Positions 46,183-57,469 of a stretch of 64,000 bases of DNA are shown here, piece after piece. The DNA lies in NCBI GenBank assembly GCA_033961575.1, contig CM066727.1:156163434-156227433 (forward strand), written 5' to 3'. The DNA is from Aselliscus stoliczkanus (Eukaryota > Chordata > Mammalia > Chiroptera > Hipposideridae). Both the position numbers and the translations under genes were made by a program. Position 1 is the stretch's first letter, and each line of letters begins with the position of its first letter. Below the pieces are notes generated by a model that had not been told where the DNA came from, ran no database searches, and worked only from the letters and a program-made list of their open reading frames with translations.

Positions 46183-48040
46183 TATAATTTTTAATATGTT
46201 ATATTCGTTTGTTTAGAAAAGAAAGAGCTAAAAAACACCTTCACTGACATATAATATGTTCATTTATATGTGCAAAGGTCACCTTCTTTGACAAATATCC
46301 TAAGTAGTACTTTTTTGTAGGAAATATTTTTGGATTAGATGACTTTTACACCTAGCCTGGGGGATGGGTATGTTGGAATCAGACTATGAGATAATCTAGA
46401 TCACAGGATATTAGAAATAAAAGGAGCCTTCAGTATTTCCAATTGTGCATCCTTCTTTACAGGGGAGGAAACTGAGGCCCACAAAGCAGAATAACTTGGG
46501 TAAAACCAAAATGGGTTTACTTCCTTATAATTCAGAACTTCTCCTAATCTGCAGGCTATTCACTGAACTAAATGCAATATCATGCTTGGACATTTGATCA
46601 CTACATTCCACTACCCAATTAAAAGAGTCCAGAAGGTAAATGTCTTTCACATCACATTTATTTTACCTGTTGTTTGCTGGTTTCTCTTTGCTTGGCAATT
46701 CTGATGTGCTTGGGACTCACTGGATTTCCAAGCTCCCAGTTGCAGCCATGGACCCTGGCACCTCTGTCCACTAGGGTCACTCCCTCTTCTGAGTCAATGA
46801 TGCTGTCTGCCTAATCACTTCTCTTTTTCAGGCACCAAAGCTGTGCCATAGATGTCACAGTCACATGGATGGGAATAAAAGAAATTTAGTTTACTATGCA
46901 GATGGCACTGAATGCAGTCCTCATGATGCTTCTCCTGATGCTTCTCCCCTCATGACCCTATCCCAAGATATCCAGCATGATCTAAGGGAGGAGATCCAGT
47001 CATAGTACACCATCTTTTTTTTTCTTCCCTATTTAATGTCCACTCTGTTATCCTACACTTGCTGTTTATGTTGTACTGAAGAGAAAGGAAGCTTTCTGCC
47101 TTAATTTATGAACGAAAATTGAGTTTTGAATGATGATGAGGTTTTGTGGGTATATATGTTCTTTCAGAAAGATGTAAACTTGTGGCAAAAATATTGGAAC
47201 ATTTTGTGTATTTTGCTGATATATGGGGAAAGTGGGATAAAATTTTTGAAAAGGGACTCTTCAAGAAAATACATAGAGTCAATATACTTAGACATATGCA
47301 GATGAGCCTAGTTTTCTCCCTCACCCATCATTCAAACTCCGTCTTAAAAGGAATTCCCAATAAGCCCTACTTAGGGCCAGAAAGTGAGTGCGGTCTATGC
47401 CACAGGTGAGCATATGAGACAGTCGTCTTCTCCATATGGGATGAGGTGTCAGATGAAGTGAGGGAGTAGGAGAGTTGAAAAGGTTGAGGAAATGGCCTGT
47501 CACTTAAGCAGTGCCTCTAAGGGCAGCATATTCAACATATTCAAGTGCTTTATTCATGAAAATTCAATGGAGTTTATTATGGATCTACAGTGTTTGTCTT
47601 TTGATTCTGAATTAAGTCCCAAAGGTAATGTAAGTTTCCAGAACACTTTACAGAAGGGAATAATGGGCTTCACATTTCTTAGTGTGTTTTTATTCTTTCT
47701 ACCTTTCCATCTATCTATCCCATAATTGTCTCTGATTCCTGAATACTCCTCTCTATACAGAACTGTTCACAACTACATACTCTGCTTGGCTCTTTGCCTT
47801 GATCAAAGAGACCCCAAAGATCCTGGCTTGGCCTTGCCCTCAGCCTTCCACCCTCTCACTCCACTGTCTCTTGTTTTGGACTTACCTGCTTGATGGGGTG
47901 CTGCCCTGCCATGTTGGAGTGAGGACCCGTGGGACCTGGGTTCCTGACTATAGCAAGACGGGCAGGGTGGAGCTCAGGAGAAAGGTCATCGGGGTGGAAC
48001 ACTGAGTGTGCCGAGGAGTCCTTCTTCCTTGATTGAACAG
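46183..48040. other. Single-copy DNA downstream of the C12orf54-like gene, with a MIR
   Basis: 46,395-46,600 is MIR-like, with CTTTACAGGGGAGGAAACTG and AGGCCCACAAAGCAGAATAA. The remainder shows no recognised exon or repeat. Open frames at 47,146-47,409 and 47,492-47,725 have no family resemblance. Confidence 0.5.
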
Positions 48041-51000
48041 CTAGGGTCCAGAGTAGCAAGCTGGCTGATTAGAGTGCTGGCTACTCAGGTTGTGGGCCTG
48101 GACCCCTGATGGCTGTTCTCCAGGACTTGGCAGCAAGCTTCCCAAATTTAGGGTTGTCCCAGGATCTGGAGGCCTGATGCTTCTGTACCAAATAAGATGA
48201 GATTGTGAGTGAATGAGGGAGAGAGATCCCATTCCTGGGGCTCCTCTCCCTGGCCTCCACTGTCCTCAGGGATCTTGTTATCATGGTCTACCAAGAATAA
48301 ACATCATTGGCTCTGGGAGTTGCAATTCCCTGAATGTCATGTGGCCCAAAGGAAAGTACCCCTGTTGAGCGTTAGGAGATGTAGTGTCATAACTTATCAG
48401 AGCCTTCGTTTTCATTTAGGGAAGTCAGGAAAATTTGTCATGCTTGCTTCAGAGAAATATTGGAATTAAATGAAAGCATAAATCCAATATAATTTTGACT
48501 AATCAAAAGTGCTCCTCATATGTAGAAGTTTATAATACTTACATTTAATATCTATGTAAATATGACATCATGTGTCAGTTATTTTTTTCATGGCTTTAGC
48601 ACTGGTAAATTTAAAGTATAATGGTGTATCATTTTAAGAGGAATGGTTTTCAGTCACTAGGGCCAAATTTCCAAGATAGGATTGAATTTGATTCAAACAG
48701 GGATCCAAGGAGTTCACTTCCATTTCCTGATTCAGGCAGGACCATACCTGAAACATGTCAGACTGTTTTTTTAAAAAGTATTTTGGAAGTCCTCTGCTAT
48801 CTTTCTTGACTACCCAGGCCTCTGCTTCTCAGTTGTTACTAATTGGAAAGTCATTCCTAATGTCTACATTAAAACTCTGGTGTTGTAGCCTGATGTTTTT
48901 TCTCCTAACCTTTTTCTTATGGTAAAGAGATAGACATCTCCCAACATTGGGGCACTGGACTCTCAAACTTTTATTAATTTTCTTCTCCAAAGTCTTTGTC
49001 TTTCTAAGCCCCTGATTTTTAACTTCCTTTTCATGGTTTTCCTTTCTTATCTACCATTATATGTTCCCTTATTTTCTCAAATGAATGAAGAGAATCTCCC
49101 AAAATCTATTATGGTAAGTTCTAGGAGTGATCCTGAGAGTCTAGGGATTTCTGATGGGGATGGAGGAGAAGGAAGCCCTGGCCCTGTAGTTCACCACTAG
49201 TTGAGCGTGGTGGGGGGCCAACTCCTCCCCCTTTAGAAGAGACATATATTGGAAACATAGGCTTCTGAAGGCTCAAGGCTCAGAGCCAGCTATAATCCTA
49301 GCCGTTACACCCATATTCAGGTGGATGCTATCTCCCTTAGGGACTATCAAAAGAAGGCCACTTACCTAGTATTGGATGCAGATGAGGTGGGTGTCGTAGA
49401 GCAGTTGCTCATTCCTGAGGTGCACATAGAAAGGAGTCATTCTGTTATAGGAGTCTGGAAGTGTCTCCCTGAGAGCCCTGAGCCCTGCTTGCATCTTTAA
49501 TTTGGAGTGTAGCCATCCAGAGTGGGAGAGGCCAGATCTGATGGGGAAGCTGAAGACCTATAGGCCTGTCAGAGAGGCAGTTGCAGAATATGGCACCAGA
49601 CATCTGATTACTTGCAAAGCATAGCGCATCATGGCCACCAGACCTCTGTTTAACCAGTGCTGGGCATTAGGAGTTTGCCAAATGCCTCAATTCCAGGGTA
49701 TTGCCACTGGAGCAGATCCTTGGATTCACCTTTTTTTTTGGTATGGAAAATGGATATAATGAAACTAGAATTCTCATCTTATCTTGAATCTCTCCCCTGG
49801 CTCATCTCTTTAAGGAGTGGAAAAGAAATAGCTGCAGTTAGGATCCTAAATCTATATCTTTTATATCTTTGGTCATCAGGTGGGTGTTCCCACCTGCAAT
49901 GATCTCTTTAGAAATCATCCTTCCTTTTATAAAGAGGAGCATCCTTCAAGCTGAGGTAAGCTTGGCTCTTTGGCTTGTTAATCCTTAGGGATCAGAGGCC
50001 AAGAAAACTGTCCTCTATCTCATGATGGATTTGGCTTGGCCATGTTTCCTTATTCTGGAGTGGAGCGGAGGTTATTGACTAGGCTTGGAGGGAGATCAGA
50101 GAGGATTCTTTAAATAAAAAATTTTATTTGGTTTTATTTAGAGACCCTCAAGAAGGTTCAGTCATTTATGAGCTCCATTTTGTGGAGGGGCTGGAAAAGC
50201 ATAGAGTGGTTTCAATTCCCAGAGAGACCCCTGACTAGTCAGAACCTCCTTTTGATTTTCTCCTCCCTCTGATTCCTGTACCCACATCTGAAGTCTCCTC
50301 AATGTTTCCATGGGATTTGGAAGTCCCTGAATTATATCTTATTTCATTCTGACATCAGGAGTATTTCACTGGGCTCAATCATTTATATCCTTGATACTGA
50401 AAGTCTGATCTAGCATCTTTGGCATGACATAGAGCCTGTTAGAAACATAGACTGTCAGAATCTGAGGCCCACCCTAGACCTACTAAATCAGAATCTGCTT
50501 TTTCAACAAGGTACGCAGGTGATTTGTATACATGCATAAGTTTGAAAAGCCCAGGTTTATAAGTTCGTTCTTGGATGGGTTAAGGAAGATGCTACAAATA
50601 TGGATTGTATGCTATAATTCTAGGCTTATAGGTGATATGTGTATTTTCCTAAAACACTAGAATTTGCATCTAGGCATTTGATAACTATAACTTGACCACC
50701 TTCCCACTATTCAATTCCTATGCCAGCTCTGCTAAGCCCTTACAGCACAACTGGGAAGCTGATCACCTCTGTGTTTGCTGTCTCTTTTTTACTGAAGAAA
50801 GCCATGTCTAACTGAGGGTTAAGAGTATTCTTAGGCCCCCAACAGCCATCCCAAGAGAGAGAGGGACTGCTGTCCATGTCCAGATAATTGGGCTGAACAG
50901 AAGAGGGACTGGCAGTGCTCTTGGAAGTTCAAAGAAAGCCAGTGCCTAATTTGGCTGAAGGGGGAACTGGAAAGTGGACCTGGGCTCTAACTCTGAGCAA

Positions 51001-51119
51001 ATGGAAGGGAAGATTCCATGATGAGATTCTGGGATGAACTCCTCCTTTATTCCCTCACTTGGCTTATCCAAATCTTGGAATACTGCTCTTTTACCTCGAA
51101 TCTGGGCATCTTCCTGCAG
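48041..51119 (-). CDS. C12orf54: C12orf54-like gene, last three coding exons (partial)
   Basis: Three minus-strand exons join in frame: 51,119-51,095 (25 nt; LQEDAQIR), 49,414-49,366 (49 nt; GMSNCSTTPTSSASNT) and 48,182-48,041 (142 nt including TAG; SIRPPDPGTTLNLGS to CYSGP). Each is bounded by AG and GT: TTATTTTTCAG/CTGCAGG, TTCGAG/GTAAAA, CACCTCAG/GAATGAG, ACTAG/GTAAGT and TTGGTACAG/AAGCATC. The pieces follow the order of the human C12orf54 protein as I recall it (LQEDARIRGMSNCS, SIRPPD, GEQPSG and a final YPGP). Synteny with OR8S1 and LALBA agrees. The earlier exons (about 60 residues) were not found in the window. The function is not established, and no domain or membrane segment is visible in this part. 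Confidence 0.78.
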
Positions 51120-53063
51120 CTGAAAAATAATGAGAATTGAGAGGATTCAGAGACTCAGGGCCATTCTTCTCTGGGCCTTCAGAGTACCAGCTATAGACTT
51201 GGTCAAACATAGGGATGTCTATGTGGGAAATATGGGCTCCTTTGAAATGGAATTAAATTCTAAGTTTCCTGAAATGAGAATTTGTGTTATTTTTGTATCT
51301 CTCACACTAAACCACTTAATATAATGCCCTGCATATAGCATATGCTCAATAAATGTTTGTTGAATGATGAATAAATAAGTGGACAAGCTGTGCCTCTTTA
51401 GGGGTGGGAGACACACAATTCACTACTTACAATCATAATTATTCGTACAGTAACTTCTTTTATTTTTTCTGGGCTTTCTACTATGCCTTTTCGGGCCCTT
51501 TTCACCCTCCCATTGAATCTTCAGTGGTTCTCTGAGGTAAAGCTTTAGGTATCTGTGAAGGGCCTTTAAAAAAAGTCTTCTGACTCATCCCAGCGTAAAT
51601 AGCTGCTGATGATATACTTTGGGCCCCTGAACTCCTAGGAGCCCACTAGATGGTCTTTCTGCATAACAGTGCTCTAGGCTGGCTCTTAATGTTTGCCTAA
51701 TGAGAAAGTACATTGTAATTCTACCTTTCCTTGCTTTCTTTTGCTTGACTTTTTTTTCTCAGGATTTAAGCACAAAAATTACCCTTTTATAAGTCTGGAC
51801 TAGAGTGTTTTGTTTTGTATGCACCAGCCTGGGGAATCTATGAAGGCTGGGATTGTGTCTGATGGACTCCATGAAGAAACACTGGAAGAAAGCTTCAGCT
51901 CAGAGGATGTCAGGTGGGACTTTTCATTTCTACATAGGCCCTGAGAGGGTAGAAATCAACACACACAAGTCTCACAGGCACAGACCTCCTCCTCTCAGTA
52001 GTTCAAGTCCTTCCTGGAGGAGATTTATGCTTTAGGGGACTAAAGTTCTGGGTAGGGTGGAGGTACCTCTACCCCAATGCAAAACTTGGGTGAAAATATG
52101 AAGCTCCTGATCTCTTCCCATTGCCCTCTTTTGCCTGCAGCAAGATATAGGCAGACTGCTCTAATTTTCCCTAGAATGAGTCCCAGACACAGTAGTAGGA
52201 TACAATGACATGGCTTCTTGGATTATAGAAAGGGGCTTAGTTGTAAGGGCAAGAGTGGTCCTAATAGTGAACAAGAGTAAGTTTATTTTCAATGCCTTCT
52301 CAATCTCTTGACCCATCACTTCTCCCCAATTAGTAAGAGGGCCCTACTGTTTCTAAGATCATGTAAGGCTCATATTATATTTAGATTCTAATTTGAATGA
52401 AGCTACATCTTTATGCAGAGGAACAAAAGTTAAGAAATCTGTACAGAGGTTTCCCATTTGCCCTGGTTTTACATTCACACTTGTACTAAGCTATATGTGT
52501 GTTTGCCTATGTAAATAGTCTGTTGATAAGTGATTGTATAGATAGTGCTTGCTGTTCTTCACTGTAACAAACCTCAAAAAAATATGGTGGGACAGCAGGC
52601 TGGGTAGAACGGAGACATACCAACACCTTGAGCAAGCTAATATAATAACACAATGTCTGGGGCAGGCCAATAATAAAGTGTATTTTGACTATATGTTTAA
52701 ATATTTGATCAGTATTTGTATAGAAGAAAAACTGAAAGCTGCATGGAGGAAGAGCAGAGAAGGAAGGTTATTTGCATTTCACAAAGAAGTTTAACTCTGG
52801 CTTCTAATTTACACTTCCTTGCAGTTAATAGATGTACTCACCTCATAAGGCAATTTACCATGTCACTTGGGGCCTACTTCCAACTCAGTAACTTATCAGC
52901 ATTTTACATAACCATATAGAGATTCTTGCTGAGAGAAATTCTAGTAGATACAATTTTCTCTATATATGATCATATTTTCATAAGAGATTGTTAGTCATAT
53001 TCTTGCCTTAGCTTCCTGGACTGACGAGTCAGTGCTACTCTTTAAAGGGAGAAATCACTAGAT
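51120..53063. other. Intron or upstream DNA of the C12orf54-like gene
   Basis: 51,325-51,375 (ATGCTCAATAAATGTTTGTT) resembles an old MIR/L2 end. I looked here for a minus-strand exon encoding a Leu/Trp-rich TLWDQVL-type segment and did not find one. The rest is unassigned. Confidence 0.45.
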
Positions 53064-53077
53064 AAAGAAATGAAGCT

Positions 53078-53520
53078 AGGGCCAGCCAAGTGGTGCGTTG
53101 GTTAAGTGCTGGCTTGGGATGCCAGGGGCCCTGGTTCGGAACCCATATATGAGGGCCAGTGACACTGCCCTCTACAGCTAAGATGGTGAACAGCAGCTCC
53201 CCTGGAGCTGGGCTGCTGTGAGTCCCCAGGGATGGCATAGCTGCAGCCCCTGCTGCAGTGGGCTGCCATAGGCTACAATGAGTGGCTGGCAGCCAGCGTG
53301 AGCTGCTGGCAGCTGGTGTGAGCTGCCAAGAGGCCGGCGACTTATCTGCCTCACCCGAGAAGAGGGCAATGATGATACCAACATGGGCCAGTGAAGCAAT
53401 GTCCTGCACAACTAGACTGAAGAACAAAAGGACAGCAATTTGTCTGTTCCACTTCCCCGGTTCCCCAACGCTGTTCCCCTCCCCCAATTCCCCAATTAAA
53501 AAAATAAAAAATAAAAAAAA
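53078..53520 (+). mobile_element. Long tRNA-derived SINE (plus strand)
   Basis: The only long form on the plus strand, so it shows the sense layout: head AGGGCCAGCCAAGTGGTGCG, B-box-like CTGGTTCGGAACCC, module CAGTGACACTGCCCTC, body, and tail CTGTTCCCCTCCCCCAATTC with CCCAATTAAAAAAATAAAAA. The target-site duplication is AAAGAAATGAAGCTA at 53,065 and 53,518. Confidence 0.93.
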
Positions 53521-53773
53521 GAAATGAAGCTAAACCTTGATTAGAGTCAACATCACAGTAGGGTATAGAAAAAATGGGAGCAAGGGAAATTCATGTAACC
53601 AGGGAATTTAGAAAATCAAAATTTAATCTCACCTCATTTTGTATATCCCTAAAAGCCATTAGCACCTGACAGAAGACAAAAATTATGGAAAAATTACAGA
53701 CTTTATTATAAAGGGATTTTATATAGAATCTTCTAGTCATAGGCTATAGAGTGTAAATTCCAAGAGACTATTG

Positions 53774-54152
53774 CTAACAAGACATGTGACCATCTGACAC
53801 CCCACAAAATATTTACAGCATTATTAGTTATATTCCCCGAACTGTCTTTCATATCCCTGTGGCAATATTGTAGTTGCCTATTTATGCTGTCTAATCCCTT
53901 CCCCTTCTCCCTCATCCCCTGATGGTGTATAATATTGTATACCAACTATAATTGAATATATAAATAATCACAGGATGTGGATTTTACTGTGGAAGGGAGT
54001 CAGAGGAAGTGTAATAGATATATATGAGATGGGGGGGAAGAGTGGGTGGCGAATTGGGAAAGGGGGGTTGTCACTTTGAGGGGTAAAAAGTATAACTATT
54101 GCACTGTGTTGGACACCTGAAACTAATTTAAAAAAAATAAAAAAAAAGAAAT
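53774..54152 (+). mobile_element. 5'-inverted L1 3' end
   Basis: 53,774-53,925 is L1 3'UTR on the minus strand (CTAACAAGACATGTGACCAT to TTCTCCCTCATCCC). 53,930-54,152 is the adjoining 3'UTR on the plus strand (ACTATAATTGAATATATAAA to GGACACCTGAAACTAATTT and an A tail). The two parts meet head to head, which is the signature of twin priming. Confidence 0.9.
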
Positions 54153-54390
54153 AACAGAACTTTTAAAAAATTAACCATTTGACTGATTAATATGCTATAT
54201 GTTATGTGATTAATGATGAGCACACTAGAATATTTCCATCTGGGCCCCCCCCCCAAATGAGACAATTGCTTTCTAGCTTTAGCAATAAATCCCACTGACC
54301 TCCACTTTACATATATTTTTGGGCTGCCGTTTCTCCATGTGGTAAATGGGTGAAATATAGGAAGTCATTTTATTTGTTTTGTTTTGTTTT

Positions 54391-54490
54391 GTTTTTTGAG
54401 GGCAGTGTCACTGGTCCTCACATGTGGGACCGAACCAGGGCCGCTGGCTTCCCAAGCCAGCGCTTAACCGCCGCACCACTCGGCCGGCCC
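54391..54490 (-). mobile_element. Short tRNA-derived SINE (minus strand)
   Basis: Close to the family consensus, ending CACTCGGCCGGCCC, with a (GTTTT)n tail at its left. The target-site duplication is TAGGAAGTCATTTTA on both sides. Confidence 0.92.
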
Positions 54491-56640
54491 TAGGAAGTCA
54501 TTTTAAAAGGGCCGTTGTGAAAGGAATTCAAATGAAACCCATAATTATATTTCATTTTGTTTTAATTGGTCCTTGTTCTGAGGCTAAGCATAGCTGTTAA
54601 ACATATATTTGTATTTAGATTATAATATACAGGACAACATCACCAAATGTTAGTGAGGATATGGAGCAGCTTGAATTCTCGTCTATTGTTGGAAGGAGCA
54701 TAGAATTGTATACTTGCTTTGGAAAAACTCTGGCAGTTTTGTGTAAAACTAAATATGTACATATGCTCTCACCCAGCCATAGATGATACAGTGACTGTTG
54801 GAAATCTCAGTTGCCTCATTTTGAGGAAAGGATGAGGACTTTAAGACAGATAGCTATACCTTGTTTGGTGGAAATAGGGTTGTTTTTTGTTGATACTCAG
54901 GAGTTTTAACATGTGTATAAGGGTACATATGGAAGCTGAATAGTTGGTGGAGTGGACAGTGCCAGTTATTAATTCATTGCCTCTTAGCAATTCTTTGTTT
55001 ACTTCTTGTTATATCATATTCACCTTTATTATATTGTAGGTATCCAATTATGTACTGATTCTCAAGAGGATAGTTTTCTGACCCTTACAGAAGCAACTCA
55101 CTCTTTAACTTATAGAATATATAAATAGTTGTTCCTATACAGCATTTTAATTAGGAAGATCATTTCCTTCTGTAAAACTTATAGGAGGAGTCATTGAAAA
55201 TCGCAGAGAATAAAAAAATTGATTTCATATAACATTGTTCAATGGGGGCTTGGAGGAGGGGCTATGGAGAATTTTGCTCATTTTTAATAAAAAATTCATA
55301 GTCATTGATTTAATAAACAGTCTTTTTCTGCTTGGATTCATATTGGAAATTGATATCATAGGTTCAAAAGCGATCAATTGTCCTCTAATTCTCACCTCTA
55401 TCCAAGAGTTTAAATGTAGATGCAATTAGAACATCAAGATTGGGAAGTTGAAGTAACTAGTATTGTGGGGAAGGCCTCATAAACTCCAAGTAAATATCTG
55501 TGTTATGAAAGTTCACAACAATTTGCTCTGGCTATTTTATGGGTATAACTAGCTTTTGTACCAATATACCATTCAAATGTAAAGTGAAATCTGGCATTTT
55601 CATGTTTGAAAATTGGCTACCTTAATTGTCATTTTCATATAGCTGGGAAACCAAGGACATTTTCAAAATGAAAACGGCATCAATTTTTATAGAATTAAAA
55701 GATGCTACTCTGAAATTCATTAAACTTAAATGTATTTTAAAACTATTTCAAAAAGCAGAGATTAATCATATAGATTCTGAGCCTTATTGCTTATAGCATT
55801 GCATTAGAAGAAATCTTCTAATTAGTTAGAAGACTGAAAGCAACAAATTCCCATTGGTGACCTAATGAGCCCATTTTTCATTTTCAACTCATAGTTTTTC
55901 AATCCCAAAATACTCACTTGATAGAATTCAGCAATTTCATTCATTATCAAACATCTGACTTACTATCTTCTACAAAGGAAGACTTTTTTTTTCAACTGGA
56001 TTTCTCTAACCTGATTTAAATGATTTAATTTAATTTCCTTAAAACAAAATTTTAGAATATTTTCTTTTTCTTAACCACAGAGAGGACAATTCTTCCCATC
56101 CAAAGTACAGACTCTTATTCTTTTACTTTCTTCTCAATGCTTAGGACTCTCCAACAAATAGCAGGTCTGAGTCTCTCAAATCTAATAAACTAAAGAATAG
56201 GAAAATTGCAGGCATCCTTTTCTACTGTTAGCCATTATTCTCACTTAAACTATTGTCAATAAATTTGGGAATACATAGGACATTTCGAAGCATTTAAAAA
56301 ATTTTGTTGGTTACCTCTGATGCACAAATCTGGCATTTGTGCTCATTCAGAATCTTTATTAAAATACTCTGAAGAAATTTAGAACAGGTGGAAATGCTTA
56401 GTAACAAAGCAATCTCCCATTATAAATAACTCAAAACAAAATGGTATCCCAACTATGAAATTATGCTGAAATTATATTTGAATGACTTAATTTTTATATC
56501 TCTTAATGTCTTGACATAGACTCTCCAGCCATAGCCAATGGGACAAAACATTCTATTCTGTGCTAATGATATTAATCATATTCCAGGCAAGACATTCAGA
56601 AGCAATGGGACCACTTGGTATGTTACTCTCAAAAACAGCA
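54491..56640. other. AT-rich intergenic or intronic DNA
   Basis: 2.1 kb without a recognised gene, RNA or repeat. 54,620-54,800 (CATCACCAAATGTTAGTGAG, TTGGAAGGAGCATAGAATTG) weakly resembles an ancient L1 3' end on the plus strand. Confidence 0.4.
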
Positions 56641-56646
56641 GCTCAT

Positions 56647-56763
56647 GGGCCGGCCAAGTGGCGCGGTGGTTAAGCGCTGGCTTGGGAAGCCAGCAGCCAC
56701 GGTTTGGTCCCACATATGAGGGCCAGTGACAGCCCTCAAAAACAAAAACAAACAAACAAAAAC
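56647..56763 (+). mobile_element. Short tRNA-derived SINE (plus strand)
   Basis: Young-looking head GGGCCGGCCAAGTGGCGCGG, with TTAAGCGCTGGCTTGGGAAG as an intact anticodon-arm-like hairpin and a (CAAA)n tail. It ends in CAGTGACAGCCCTC, so two bases are missing from the module. The target duplication is not clear. Confidence 0.88.
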
Positions 56764-57469
56764 ACAGTACCTCAGTAGGAATTATACAAAAATGAATCAT
56801 TTTTATGGACTTAATTTGGCATTCAAATGGATAAAACTAAACACCTCTACTCTTCAGGTTGATTCATTTATTTAAATTTTTTTTGTTTGCTTCTTTATTG
56901 TGTTCTTTTGATTCATTTATATTTTTTTCCTTTTAATTTTTTTTCATTTCTCACTTTTTTTTATTGTGAAATAAACATTTTTTTAAAAAAAAAATTAGCT
57001 TCAGGTGCACAACACAGTGCAATAGTTATACTTTTTACCCCTCAAAGTGAAAACTGCCTCCCCCAATTCTCCACCCACTCCTCCCCGCCCATATCATACA
57101 TATCTATTACAATTGCTTTGACTCCCTTCTATATCCCGTGACTATCTATATATTCAATTACAGTTGTAGTACAATATTATTCCACATCATTTTCAGGTAT
57201 AAAGTGCAATGATCAAGCCTCTACTCCATCCATGAAGTGGTCTCCCTAACAAGACATGTGACCATCTGACACCCCACAAAATATTTACAACATTATTATA
57301 TTCCCCAAACTGTCTTTCATATCCCTGTGGCAATATTGTAGTTACCTATTTATGCTGTCTAATCCCTTCCCCTTCTCCCTCATCCCCACCCGCCTCTCAA
57401 GTAGCAACCCTGTTTTCCCTCTATATCTATGAGACTGTTTCTGTTTACCTTACTCATTCATTGAGTTTT

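Noticed and set aside
46740..47050. Processed pseudogene
   Set aside because: The GC-balanced text near 46,740-46,980 suggested an exon, but no open frame, poly-A tail or familiar protein was found.
53078..53527. Open frames of 60-150 codons across the long SINEs (also at 14.2, 35.3 and 39.7 kb)
   Set aside because: The same frames recur in each SINE copy, with different stops, and reflect the C-rich SINE body.
56647..56740. Functional tRNA gene
   Set aside because: The tRNA-like head has A- and B-box segments, but it carries the SINE module and an A-rich tail, recurs throughout the window with target duplications and lacks a normal acceptor stem.
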